From the NCBI GenBank assembly GCA_934438135.1, contig CAKSBP010000051.1:1-21316 (forward strand): a stretch of 21,316 nt of DNA. The letters are read 5' to 3'. The stretch's first letter is position 1. The number at the start of each line of letters is the position of its first letter. A program made the translations under genes and the position numbers. This DNA is from an uncultured Clostridium sp. (lineage in GTDB: Bacteria; Bacillota; Clostridia; Lachnospirales; Lachnospiraceae). Positions 7,765 through 14,597 of this stretch are shown piece by piece. The notes under the pieces were generated by a model. The model saw only the letters and a program-made list of their open reading frames with translations. It searched no databases and had not been told where the DNA came from.

Positions 7765-8244
7765 TTAATATTTGTAATCAATTCGGATTGTTGCTGCCTT
7801 CAGGGTCGTCCAGCTGTTTCCTTCTGCCCAGACGGTCCAGGAACTTTTTGCTGTTAAACCTGTAAATTCAGTTGAAAAATATGTAGTATTTAAGAAAGAT
7901 TTTTCAGCCTCTTTTCCAGATTCTTCGTGTCTTACACACCAATACGCACTGCCGCTGCCGCTTTTAGAAGCTTTTAAGGTAACTTTTGTGACGGTCGCTC
8001 CTGTTGGAACACTTGCAGCTGATATAGTGAAAGTGCCGGAAATACCAGTAGAAGTAATATTAAAAATCGGCAGGCTTCTGGAATAATAATTTGTGGATGC
8101 AGCCTGTACTGGAACTGTAAGTTCAATATAACCCGTTTTTCCATTTTCTTTCTGCAAATCAGCTGTAGTCTGTGGTGTTGGCAGCATTACAGCTGCTAAG
8201 GCAAGAGATAAGGTAAGAGATACTATTTTTTTTGTAAGTTTCAT
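7765..8244 (-). CDS. Small secreted protein of unknown function
   Basis: 159 residues. The N-terminus (MKLTKKIVSLTLSLALAAVML) is a typical signal peptide: basic, hydrophobic, then polar. There is no lipobox and no cell-wall anchor motif, so it is probably released or loosely associated. The mature part is rich in Ser and Thr and alternates hydrophobic residues (FNITSTGISGTFTISAASV, VTKVTLKASKSG), suggesting a beta-sandwich. It has a single Cys and ends in ATIRIDYKY. I recognise no family. The ATG is preceded by AGGAGG, a very good promoter lies at 8300-8328, and a terminator follows, so it is a strongly expressed single-gene unit by appearance. It sits just downstream of the ABC importer operon but has its own promoter. 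Confidence 0.82.
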   Translation of the reverse strand: MKLTKKIVSLTLSLALAAVMLPTPQTTADLQKENGKTGYIELTVPVQAASTNYYSRSLPIFNITSTGISGTFTISAASVPTGATVTKVTLKASKSGSGSAYWCVRHEESGKEAEKSFLNTTYFSTEFTGLTAKSSWTVWAEGNSWTTLKAATIRIDYKY

Positions 8245-8299
8245 ACGTGAATCCTCCTGTTTTAATAATTAAGAAAAGATATCTCAATAACCCTACCAC

Positions 8300-8328
8300 A
8301 TAATACCAAATTTTACATGTAACGTCAA
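8300..8328 (-). promoter_or_regulatory. Strong promoter of the small secreted protein gene
   Basis: TTGACG (8323-8328), 17 nt, TATTAT (8300-8305). The palindrome TTACATGTAA (8313-8322) fills part of the spacer and could bind a regulator. The -35 box overlaps the stop codon of the ABC ATPase gene. Confidence 0.65.
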
Positions 8329-8909
8329 ATTAATTCCAGTATTTCTGCACCATCTTCCAGTTTTATATCCCGTTTATCATGAGTAATCCAAAGAACGGTT
8401 TTTCCTTTCGTATATTCTTCTATTACACGAAGGACATTCCTTCTTGTATCTATGTCCAGTCCATTCAATGGCTCATCAAAGAATAAAATATCCGACTCTG
8501 CCAGCAGTGCCCTGGCAATGGCAACCCTCCGCTTCATTCCGCCACTCAGTTCTTTTACTTGTTTATATATGCAGTTTTCCAGTCCAAGCTGTGAAAACAG
8601 TTCTGTAATATTCTCTTTGCTGATGTTTTTACGTGGAAGCAGACTTATGTTTTTATATACCGTCAAATTATCTACAAGACGGTTTTCCTGAAATACAGCA
8701 CTCTTCCTTTTTCCTAAAACACCTGTAATTGTACCTGAATCAGGCGATATTAATCCCATTAGTATAGACAAAAGCGTTGTTTTCCCACATCCGGAACGTC
8801 CCATAATGTATGTTATTGTTCCGGGTGGAAATTCATAGGAAAAATCTTTCAACACTTGAATATTATCATAATGTTTATTTAATCTGCTCACAATGATTGG
8901 TTCATTCAC
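8325..8909 (-). CDS. ABC importer ATPase, NitT/TauT (SsuB/TauB-like) type
   Basis: 194 residues from a GTG at 8909. That start is preferred because AAGGAGG lies 8 nt before it; an ATG at 8927 would include the RBS in the coding region. Motifs in 194-residue numbering: Walker A GRSGCGKT (37-44), Q-loop FQEN (Q74), signature LSGGMKRR (121-128), Walker B ILFFDEP (141-147) and the H-loop His in WITHD (177). At 194 residues it is somewhat shorter than the usual 240-260 of SsuB/TauB, lacking the C-terminal extension, but all catalytic motifs are intact. It powers uptake through the permease encoded just upstream, whose stop overlaps this start by 8 nt, indicating translational coupling. Confidence 0.93.
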   Translation of the reverse strand: MNEPIIVSRLNKHYDNIQVLKDFSYEFPPGTITYIMGRSGCGKTTLLSILMGLISPDSGTITGVLGKRKSAVFQENRLVDNLTVYKNISLLPRKNISKENITELFSQLGLENCIYKQVKELSGGMKRRVAIARALLAESDILFFDEPLNGLDIDTRRNVLRVIEEYTKGKTVLWITHDKRDIKLEDGAEILELI

Positions 8910-9678
8910 ATCCCTTTCCTCCTTCATTCCATCTTTCCAGCCATGTAAGCAATGTCAGGAAAATTTTTTCAAATCCCACGCTAAGTACAACAATCGTTAA
9001 CGTCCATGCAAATAAATCTGCTGTTTCCAGATAAATCTTCGAATTATAAAGTTTCTCACCAATAGACCCAGAAGGAATACCAATTACTTCTGCTGCAATT
9101 CCTGCTTTCCAGCACAATCCTAAAGAGACCGCACAGGCGGAATGAAAATAAGAAAATACAGATGGAAGATAAATATAACGAAACATTTTCCACGGAGTTA
9201 CTTCAAAAATTTTGGTCATTTCCAGCATTTTAGGATTTACACAGCGAATTCCTTCTAATATATTCGTATAAAGAACCGGAAAGCACATAATGAACGAAAT
9301 CAATATGGATAGGTTCTTGGATGGAATCCAGATAAGCACCAGAATAATAAAAGATGCAACTGGTGTTGTTTTCATTGCTATGATTAATGGTGCCATCAAT
9401 TCTCGAATACGAATAAAGCGGGATGCTAAAACTGCTGTTACTACACTACATATCATAGATAGAAAAAAACCACCGGTAATCCGAAAAAAGGAAAAACAGA
9501 CTGCACTCATAAATTCTTTCTGCAAAATTAAATAACACAGCTTCCTTAATACAAAAACAGGAGATACCAAAAGGATCTCCTGTCCGATTATCATACTTGC
9601 ACCCTGCCATACCAAAATCCAGAAACAGATACTCCACAAACGGATTTCTTTCTTACTGCTGGTAATAAAATGCTTCAT
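8902..9678 (-). CDS. ABC importer permease, NitT/TauT (SsuC/TauC-like) type
   Basis: 258 residues from the ATG at 9678, with GGAGG about 11 nt upstream inside the end of the lipoprotein gene. A longer frame to 9726 exists but has no better RBS. About six membrane spans are visible. The cytoplasmic EAA-type loop, which docks on the ATPase, is seen around EVTPWKMFRYIYLP and continues to SLGLCWKAGIAAEVIG, typical of the SsuC/TauC group. It overlaps the lipoprotein gene by 26 nt upstream and the ATPase gene downstream, so the three form one tightly packed operon. The transported compound cannot be read from the sequence; the family covers sulfonates, nitrate, and thiamine precursors. Confidence 0.92.
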   Translation of the reverse strand: MKHFITSSKKEIRLWSICFWILVWQGASMIIGQEILLVSPVFVLRKLCYLILQKEFMSAVCFSFFRITGGFFLSMICSVVTAVLASRFIRIRELMAPLIIAMKTTPVASFIILVLIWIPSKNLSILISFIMCFPVLYTNILEGIRCVNPKMLEMTKIFEVTPWKMFRYIYLPSVFSYFHSACAVSLGLCWKAGIAAEVIGIPSGSIGEKLYNSKIYLETADLFAWTLTIVVLSVGFEKIFLTLLTWLERWNEGGKGCE

Positions 9679-10705
9679 CTGGCAAAGTTCCTCCAACCGC
9701 CTTCGGATTCTGATTATATAATACATTCAGGTAGCCACTTAATTTATCTTTCATTTCTGTGCCGGATATAAATGTAATATTACAATTTGGAAGTGCCTGT
9801 TTCGCCGCTTCTTCTTTTATAATATCATAACTACCAATCAGTTTTGCCGCTTCTTCGGTATTTTTATTTACATAATTTACAGACTGCTCATATTGAGCCA
9901 GAAATAGATTTATTGCATCCCGATTGCTGTCAACAAAATTTTTTGCTGCAATAACAACACCAGTAAGTAGTGTTCCAGGTTCTTGCTTTCCACTCTGAAC
10001 CTTATCCCATTCTTTATTCAAATCAACTACAGCACGAATATCTGGATTACTCATTTTGGCTGTCGTTACAAATGGTTCTGGAAGAAGTGCAACCGCATCT
10101 TTATTTTTCGTAAGTGCAGCAACACATTCTGTATGTTCCGACTTCCATTCGACTGTAACATCCTTCGCTGGGTCCAATCCGTTTTCTGTTAGAAGATAGT
10201 TCAATGCATATTCCGGAGTAGCTCCCTTTCCACTGGCATAAATCGTTTTTCCTTTTAAATCTGTAAGAGAAGAAACGGTATCCGTTCCATTTTCACAGAT
10301 ATAAAGGACACCAAGGGTATTGATTGCGAGAACCTGAACCTTTCCATCCATTTTATTATATAAAACAGAAGCCAGATTTGCTGGAACTGCTGCAATATCC
10401 AGTTTTCCCTGAATAAATGCTGGGGTAATTTCATCTATGGATGCAGAAATAGAAAAAGTATACTGGTTAGAAGCAGTATTATCTAAATCCGAATCAGACA
10501 TCATTTTTACCATCCCCATCGCAGTAGGACCTTTTAGTGCACCGACTCGAACTGAAACTGGTGTTTCGGATGGCTCTGCTGTCTCAGATGCCGCCTGTGA
10601 TGGTGACGCTGCCTTATTATCTTCCCCATCCGATGCACTTTTCCCACATGCAGACATAGTCAGACAGAGAAGAAGGGTTAAAAAGAATACAATTGTTTTT
10701 TTCAT
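9653..10705 (-). CDS. Substrate-binding lipoprotein of the NitT/TauT-type ABC importer
   Basis: 350 residues. A lipoprotein signal ends in TMSAC with the lipidated Cys at 20, followed by an Ala/Ser/Glu/Pro linker to about residue 48. The mature domain fits the SsuA/THI5-like periplasmic-binding fold: VRVGALKGPTAMGMVKMM at the start, GKLDIAAVPANLASVLY, LKGKTIYASGKGATPEYAL (hinge and ligand region), and KDAVALLPEPFVTTA. It delivers the ligand to the permease. First gene of the operon, with a good promoter at 10745-10773 and a short leader. No thiamine-pyrophosphate riboswitch or other recognised leader element is present, so the ligand is left open. Confidence 0.93.
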   Translation of the reverse strand: MKKTIVFFLTLLLCLTMSACGKSASDGEDNKAASPSQAASETAEPSETPVSVRVGALKGPTAMGMVKMMSDSDLDNTASNQYTFSISASIDEITPAFIQGKLDIAAVPANLASVLYNKMDGKVQVLAINTLGVLYICENGTDTVSSLTDLKGKTIYASGKGATPEYALNYLLTENGLDPAKDVTVEWKSEHTECVAALTKNKDAVALLPEPFVTTAKMSNPDIRAVVDLNKEWDKVQSGKQEPGTLLTGVVIAAKNFVDSNRDAINLFLAQYEQSVNYVNKNTEEAAKLIGSYDIIKEEAAKQALPNCNITFISGTEMKDKLSGYLNVLYNQNPKAVGGTLPDEAFYYQQ

Positions 10706-10744
10706 TTTCTGCTCCTCTATTCTCTAAATTCATATTACCAGACT

Positions 10745-10773
10745 ATGGTATTATAAATAATCAAATCTGTCAA
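10745..10773 (-). promoter_or_regulatory. Promoter of the ABC importer operon
   Basis: A perfect -35 TTGACA (10768-10773), 17 nt, TACCAT (10745-10750). Confidence 0.65.
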
Positions 10774-10807
10774 CGGGGTTGAAGAATCAGATTTTCTTTA
10801 TATGCAA

Positions 10808-10837
10808 ATGACAAACAGTCACTTTATCTGTTATAAT
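10808..10837 (+). promoter_or_regulatory. Promoter of the CLC-type transporter gene
   Basis: ATGACA (10808-10813), 18 nt, TATAAT (10832-10837) with an extended TG. A second TATAAT lies 2 nt further on. It is divergent from the ABC operon promoter, with about 35 nt between the two -35 boxes. Confidence 0.6.
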
Positions 10838-10883
10838 GTTATAATAGGTAACATGAGATTTTTTTATGGAAGTGAGAGGAATT

Positions 10884-12152
10884 ATGCGTACAAAAGAAAC
10901 TTTAAAACATTATGCGGTCCGAGTGACCTCTAACTTAAAAGTATTTTTAAAATGGGGGCTGATATCTATCGTTGTCGGCCTAAGTGTCGGCGCAGTCAGC
11001 ACCTTGTTTGCGTTTTGTATGAAATGGGTTACAAACTATCGGACAGCACATGAAAAAATTATTTTATTTCTGCCTTTGGCGGGAATTTTTATTGTATTTC
11101 TTTATTATATTTTCCACTATAAAAATGATAAAGGTACAAATTTAGTGCTGTCCACCATTCATGCGGAATCAGAAATACCATTTCGTATGGCACCGTTGAT
11201 TTTTATTTCGACTATCGTTACACACTTGTTTGGTGGTTCTGCCGGGCGTGAAGGTGCAGCGCTGCAGCTGGGTGGAAGTATTGGAAATCAGTTAGGACGC
11301 TGGCTTAAACTAGATGATAACGATACCAGAGTTATTGTTATGTGCGGCATGAGTGCAGCATTCTCGGCTGTATTTGGAACACCAGTTGCGGCAGCCATAT
11401 TTGCAATTGAAGTAGTCAGCGTAGGCGTTATGTATTATGCAGCTCTGATGCCTTGTGTATTTTCTTCCCTGATTGCATCTCGTTTCTCTGCGAAAATGGG
11501 TATTGTCACTGAAGAGCTTAGCATGACCAGTGTTCCTGCATTTCATCTTATCCCAAGTCTTAAAATTGTTTTGATGGCAATGATATGTGCAGCACTTAGC
11601 GTCGTTTTCTGTATGATTCTACATGGCACCGGTGATCTGTTCCGGAAATACATAAAGAATCCATATGTGCGGATTGTTTCTGCCAGTGTGGTTATTCTTT
11701 TGCTCTGTTTCTGCCTGAATAGTACGGATTATCTTGGTGCAGGTATTCCTGTGATTGAACATGCACTTGCTGGAAAAGTAATTCCTGCTGCTTTTCTTTG
11801 GAAAATGATTTTTACAACGCTGACTCTGGAATCTGGTTTTAAAGGCGGAGAAATTGTACCATCATTCTTTATTGGTGCAACGTTTGGCTGTCTGTTTGGT
11901 ACTATCGCCGGTATCTCACCGTCTTTATGTGCGGCAACTGGTATGATTGCAGTATTCTGCGGTGTAACAAACTGCCCGATTACATCTATGTTAATTGGAT
12001 TTGAACTATTTGGATTCCGCGCAGTGCCTTATTTCCTGATTGCAATTAGTGTAAGCTATCTATTATCTGGATATTATGGATTGTATCATGATCAGACGAT
12101 TGTCTATTCGAAGTATAAGACGAAGTATGTGAATATGAAGACACGTAAATAA
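10884..12152 (+). CDS. CLC-family anion channel or anion/proton antiporter
   Basis: 422 residues from the ATG at 10884, chosen over the ATG at 10866 because GAGAGG precedes it, though the spacing is short. Multi-span membrane protein with the CLC hallmark GGSAGREGAALQLGG; the Glu of GREG (E123) is the gating glutamate. A second region, FKGGEIVPSFFIGATFG, corresponds to the GxFxP pore segment. The classic GSGIP at the first pore segment is replaced by KGTNLVL, and GREGP by GREGA. These variations resemble the divergent branch that includes fluoride/proton antiporters, but I cannot decide between chloride and fluoride. No C-terminal CBS domains. It is the only clear plus-strand gene and is transcribed alone. 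Confidence 0.9.
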   Translation: MRTKETLKHYAVRVTSNLKVFLKWGLISIVVGLSVGAVSTLFAFCMKWVTNYRTAHEKIILFLPLAGIFIVFLYYIFHYKNDKGTNLVLSTIHAESEIPFRMAPLIFISTIVTHLFGGSAGREGAALQLGGSIGNQLGRWLKLDDNDTRVIVMCGMSAAFSAVFGTPVAAAIFAIEVVSVGVMYYAALMPCVFSSLIASRFSAKMGIVTEELSMTSVPAFHLIPSLKIVLMAMICAALSVVFCMILHGTGDLFRKYIKNPYVRIVSASVVILLLCFCLNSTDYLGAGIPVIEHALAGKVIPAAFLWKMIFTTLTLESGFKGGEIVPSFFIGATFGCLFGTIAGISPSLCAATGMIAVFCGVTNCPITSMLIGFELFGFRAVPYFLIAISVSYLLSGYYGLYHDQTIVYSKYKTKYVNMKTRK

Positions 12153-12183
12153 AAATTAACAAAAAGCTTCTCCCATGTCCTAC

Positions 12184-12227
12184 ATTCTAAACCTGACAGC
12201 CGCCTTCTAGGCTGTCAAGTTTAGAAT
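12184..12227. repeat. Long hairpin between convergent genes
   Basis: ATTCTAAACCTGACAGCC (12184-12201) pairs with GGCTGTCAAGTTTAGAAT (12210-12227): 18-bp arms with one mismatch and an 8-nt loop. It lies between the CLC stop (12152) and the convergent 76-aa gene stop (12264). No U-tract follows on either strand, so it is not a textbook terminator, but it may end or stabilise both transcripts. Confidence 0.6.
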
Positions 12228-12263
12228 TCAAACTCTGCCAAACTTACGGCTTCTGTCTGAAAA

Positions 12264-12494
12264 TCATTCATTGAATTCTACATCTACATAAAAACCCTTC
12301 TCAGTCTCTTTAATATCTTTTACAATCCCACTCAGGTGTTTTAATCTATCTGCAAAATCATAATTACCAGACATGGCAACAGCTGGTTCAATTACATAGT
12401 AATACTGCTTTGGGAGCTTGCTTTCACGGATTTCTACCTGCTGCCCGATTTCTATCAAGCCCTGCCGCTCCATTTTAAACTCTATTATACGCAA
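12264..12494 (-). CDS. Small protein of unknown function
   Basis: 76 residues from a TTG at 12494 with GGAG 8 nt upstream; an internal ATG at residue 8 has no RBS. It is soluble, strand-rich and without a signal peptide. It contains IGQQVEIRESKLPKQYYYV in the first half and IVKDIKETEKGFYVDVEFNE at the end, which reads like a small beta-barrel or SH3-like fold (inference). I recognise no family. Its control region is unusual: a 20-nt inverted repeat covers both the RBS and the -10 region. It is convergent with the CLC gene and separated from it by a long hairpin, and it lies downstream of the AgrD terminator. Confidence 0.72.
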   Translation of the reverse strand: MRIIEFKMERQGLIEIGQQVEIRESKLPKQYYYVIEPAVAMSGNYDFADRLKHLSGIVKDIKETEKGFYVDVEFNE

Positions 12495-12500
12495 AAAATC

Positions 12501-12549
12501 GTCTCCTTCTATGTTATTATTTGGTTATTATAATACAACAGAAGGAGAC
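12501..12549 (-). promoter_or_regulatory. Inverted repeat overlapping promoter and RBS of the 76-aa gene
   Basis: GTCTCCTTCT (12501-12510) and AGAAGGAGAC (12540-12549) are perfect complements. The inner segments TATTAT (12515-12520) and ATAATA (12530-12535) extend the symmetry, with a 9-nt centre. Read on the minus strand, one arm contains the gene's RBS. Confidence 0.65.
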
Positions 12550-12556
12550 TTTGCAA
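12527..12556 (-). promoter_or_regulatory. Promoter of the 76-aa gene
   Basis: TTGCAA (12551-12556), 18 nt, TATAAT (12527-12532). The -10 box lies inside the inverted repeat. Predicted transcription start is near 12520, so only the RBS-side arm would be in this transcript. Confidence 0.55.
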
Positions 12557-12591
12557 ATTTTTCTTATGCATAGCAAATAAGATAGGGCTAA

Positions 12592-12619
12592 AGAGCCTTC
12601 GAATTTCTTCGAAGGCTCT
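12592..12619 (-). terminator. Terminator of the second kinase/AgrD unit
   Basis: A perfect 12-bp stem, AGAGCCTTCGAA with TTCGAAGGCTCT, and a 4-nt loop, 18 nt after the AgrD-type stop. The following T-tract is weak (TTTAGCCC). Confidence 0.75.
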
Positions 12620-12637
12620 CTCCCCCTAAACAATTAA

Positions 12638-12763
12638 TTATTTCTTGAATTTTTCTTTTGTGCCTGCTGGCAGAACTGGCTGATACATAAAATAATAACA
12701 AGCCGAATTTACAGATTGCTTAAGAATATGATGAGAAATTTTCTTAAAAATCTTTTCTGTCAT
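12638..12763 (-). CDS. AgrD-type cyclic-peptide signal precursor (second unit)
   Basis: 41 residues, with a perfect AGGAGGTGA 5-6 nt before the ATG. The N-terminal 20 residues are basic and amphipathic (MTEKIFKKISHHILKQS), as needed for membrane binding of AgrD. The core NSACYYFMYQPVLP carries the single Cys followed by the clostridial QP..P signature. The C-terminal tail (AGTKEKFKK) is charged, but more basic than in staphylococcal AgrD. By analogy the mature signal would be a thiolactone of Cys and the next four residues (CYYFM), with an exocyclic tail of unknown length. It lies 60 nt after the kinase stop and before a terminator. AgrB, which would process it, is not in the window. Confidence 0.85.
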   Translation of the reverse strand: MTEKIFKKISHHILKQSVNSACYYFMYQPVLPAGTKEKFKK

Positions 12764-12823
12764 TGATGTCACCTCCTGATGTAACTAAAATAGTAATTAA
12801 TGTTGACAAATAACTAAAACAAT

Positions 12824-14176
12824 TTATCTTGAAATTATCTGTCTTTCCCTCAGAACAGATGATTCTTTTGGGCTGATTAAATCAATCGTCAATATAAAGT
12901 TTGAATGTGAGTAATTTATAACTAGACTTCCACCATTCTTTTCTACAATTTTTTTAATAGCTGCAAGTCCAATACCATGATTTTCTTTATCTTTTTTTGT
13001 AGTAAAAAAGCTTTTTTGTTTTACCATAATAACTGCATCTTCATTAGCCGTATTCATACAGCAAATATGTACTTGTCCATTTGGACGAGGAGCAATTTCT
13101 AAATCAATCATACGTTCTTTATCCTCTGGCAGTTTTTCAACCGCTTCTATTGCATTATTTAGGATATTAGATAAAAGTGAATTTTGTTCAGAGTATGGAA
13201 TTGGAAAGTTCTCTGTCATTATCATACGATTAAAGCGTATTTTCTTTCTACGGCATTCTTCGGCTTTATTAGAAATAATAACAGATAAAACATAGTTATC
13301 TGTTATACAGATATCTTTGGATTCCTCTACATCCGCACAAAGCTCGTCTATGTAATTTAATGCCTGATCATACATTTCATTTTGTAACAGGCTGCGAAGA
13401 CATATGTAATGAGCGTTCATATCATGCCGTAAAGTACGAAGCTTTTTTGTTACATTCTTAGCATGATTTGTTATTAAAAGCTGCTGTTCTATTAATTCTG
13501 CTTTATTCATCGCTTCTAATTCATTTCTGCTTTTTTGTAAAATTACTTGTATCACATAATAAGCAAAAAATATAACCATCACAATCTGAAATCCACTATA
13601 AAAATAGGACATATAGGCATTTGAAGTCCCTATATACCACGTAGCAATATACAAATATAAAACCGAGATAATAGAATATCCAATTATTACTTGTATACTA
13701 TCAATTTTTTTTACTTTTATTTTCAATGAAATTAATTTGTAAAAAACAATATTAATTCCTAAATTAACAAATCTGACAATGAACGTTAATATCGCACTTT
13801 CTGCTGATATATGTGACATTATATCGTAAGGCATATGAAGAATCGAAAACAAAATAAGAAAAATGCCATCTGTAAATGCCTCAATAATTAAAAGAGAAAC
13901 AATAATTATTATTCTCCTCTTTATTGTTCCATCAAACAAACAATATGAAAGAAAATACATAAATAACAATAATAAGGGAAATGCAAGCATTCCAAACAAA
14001 GTAGGACTATAATAAAACATTATAATTTGCTTAATAATAATATATAGGTAGAGTATTAGACATCCAACTATATACGGAATCTTACTTTGATACTTCGGTT
14101 TTAGAATTTTGTAACAGGCATAAAACACAGTCAGAGGATCGATAATGTAAGCAATTGCGAATAATAAATAACACAA
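12824..14176 (-). CDS. AgrC-type peptide-sensing histidine kinase (second unit)
   Basis: 450 residues from a TTG at 14176 with AAAGGAG 9 nt upstream. The start aligns with the paralog's MYYLIF. Residues 1-212 contain about six or seven membrane spans, the expected ligand-sensing part of AgrC-like receptors. A short coiled coil (215-240) leads to the kinase: H-box LRTLRHDMNAHY with phospho-accepting His251, N-box SNILNNAIEA (336-345) and G-box HGIGLAAIKKIV (400-411). This is the HPK10/GHKL type. The nearby AgrD-type peptide is the likely ligand (inference). Its own promoter lies at 14278-14306, after the terminator of the first unit. No response regulator is adjacent, so the phosphorelay partner is unknown. 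It is more AT-rich than the first kinase gene. Confidence 0.92.
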   Translation of the reverse strand: MCYLLFAIAYIIDPLTVFYACYKILKPKYQSKIPYIVGCLILYLYIIIKQIIMFYYSPTLFGMLAFPLLLLFMYFLSYCLFDGTIKRRIIIIVSLLIIEAFTDGIFLILFSILHMPYDIMSHISAESAILTFIVRFVNLGINIVFYKLISLKIKVKKIDSIQVIIGYSIISVLYLYIATWYIGTSNAYMSYFYSGFQIVMVIFFAYYVIQVILQKSRNELEAMNKAELIEQQLLITNHAKNVTKKLRTLRHDMNAHYICLRSLLQNEMYDQALNYIDELCADVEESKDICITDNYVLSVIISNKAEECRRKKIRFNRMIMTENFPIPYSEQNSLLSNILNNAIEAVEKLPEDKERMIDLEIAPRPNGQVHICCMNTANEDAVIMVKQKSFFTTKKDKENHGIGLAAIKKIVEKNGGSLVINYSHSNFILTIDLISPKESSVLRERQIISR

Positions 14177-14277
14177 ATTATAGAACTCCTTTCATTTTCA
14201 TAATGTGGTATTATTCAATGTTTAAATTCTTCCTTTGTATTTTTTATTCTTATGTATTAATTTTGTCACCTAATTAA

Positions 14278-14306
14278 AGTATATCTTAAAAAAATAGTTA
14301 TTTCAA
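14278..14306 (-). promoter_or_regulatory. Promoter of the second kinase/AgrD unit
   Basis: TTGAAA (14301-14306), 17 nt, TATACT (14278-14283). A 10-nt direct repeat AAAAATAGTT occurs at 14290-14299 and 14330-14339, one copy within the spacer next to the -35 box and one just upstream. The rest of 14177-14404 is AT-rich with no gene. Confidence 0.65.
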
Positions 14307-14404
14307 TATAAAATGATAATAAATTAACTAAAAATAGTTTGCTCGCTTATACATTTATGAAGATGTTGATTAAATTATATTTAATTTATAGCAAATATAT
14401 GGAT

Positions 14405-14451
14405 AAAAAACAAGTTTCCGCCGACCCCTCCGGTCTGGAAACTTGTTTTTT
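14405..14451 (-). terminator. Terminator of the first kinase/AgrD unit
   Basis: A perfect 15-bp stem, AAAAAACAAGTTTCC with GGAAACTTGTTTTTT, 12 nt after the AgrD-type stop. It separates the two units transcriptionally. Confidence 0.92.
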
Positions 14452-14462
14452 AGAAAGCCTTA

Positions 14463-14597
14463 TTACTTTTTCACTTTTCTAAACTTTTCTAGTGCACTTT
14501 CTGGCAGTTTAGGCTGATGAAGTATATATATGCAGGCGGAATTCACATTCTGTCTAATTACTTTCTCAGCTGCTTTTTTGGCTGTCATCCATTTCAT
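14463..14597 (-). CDS. AgrD-type cyclic-peptide signal precursor (first unit)
   Basis: 44 residues from the ATG at 14597, preceded by GGAGGTG; a second ATG at 14588 is possible. The N-terminus (MKWMTAKKAAEKVIRQ) is basic and amphipathic. The core NSACIYILHQPKLPES has the single Cys and the HQP..P signature seen in clostridial AgrD. The tail (ALEKFRKVKK) is charged. The predicted ring is CIYIL. The gene overlaps the 3' end of the kinase gene by 32 nt in another frame, so the two are translationally linked. It shares the NSAC and QP..LP elements with the second precursor but has different ring residues, so the two signals should be distinguishable. No AgrB is present nearby. Confidence 0.88.
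   Translation of the reverse strand: MKWMTAKKAAEKVIRQNVNSACIYILHQPKLPESALEKFRKVKK

Noticed and set aside
10706..10865. TPP or fluoride riboswitch between the ABC operon and the CLC gene
   Set aside because: The divergent spacer is only 160-180 nt, both leaders are short, and neither riboswitch's conserved segments can be seen.
14177..14404. AgrB or other hidden gene between the two kinase/AgrD units
   Set aside because: Only 228 nt of AT-rich spacer with a promoter; AgrB needs about 190 codons and none fits here.
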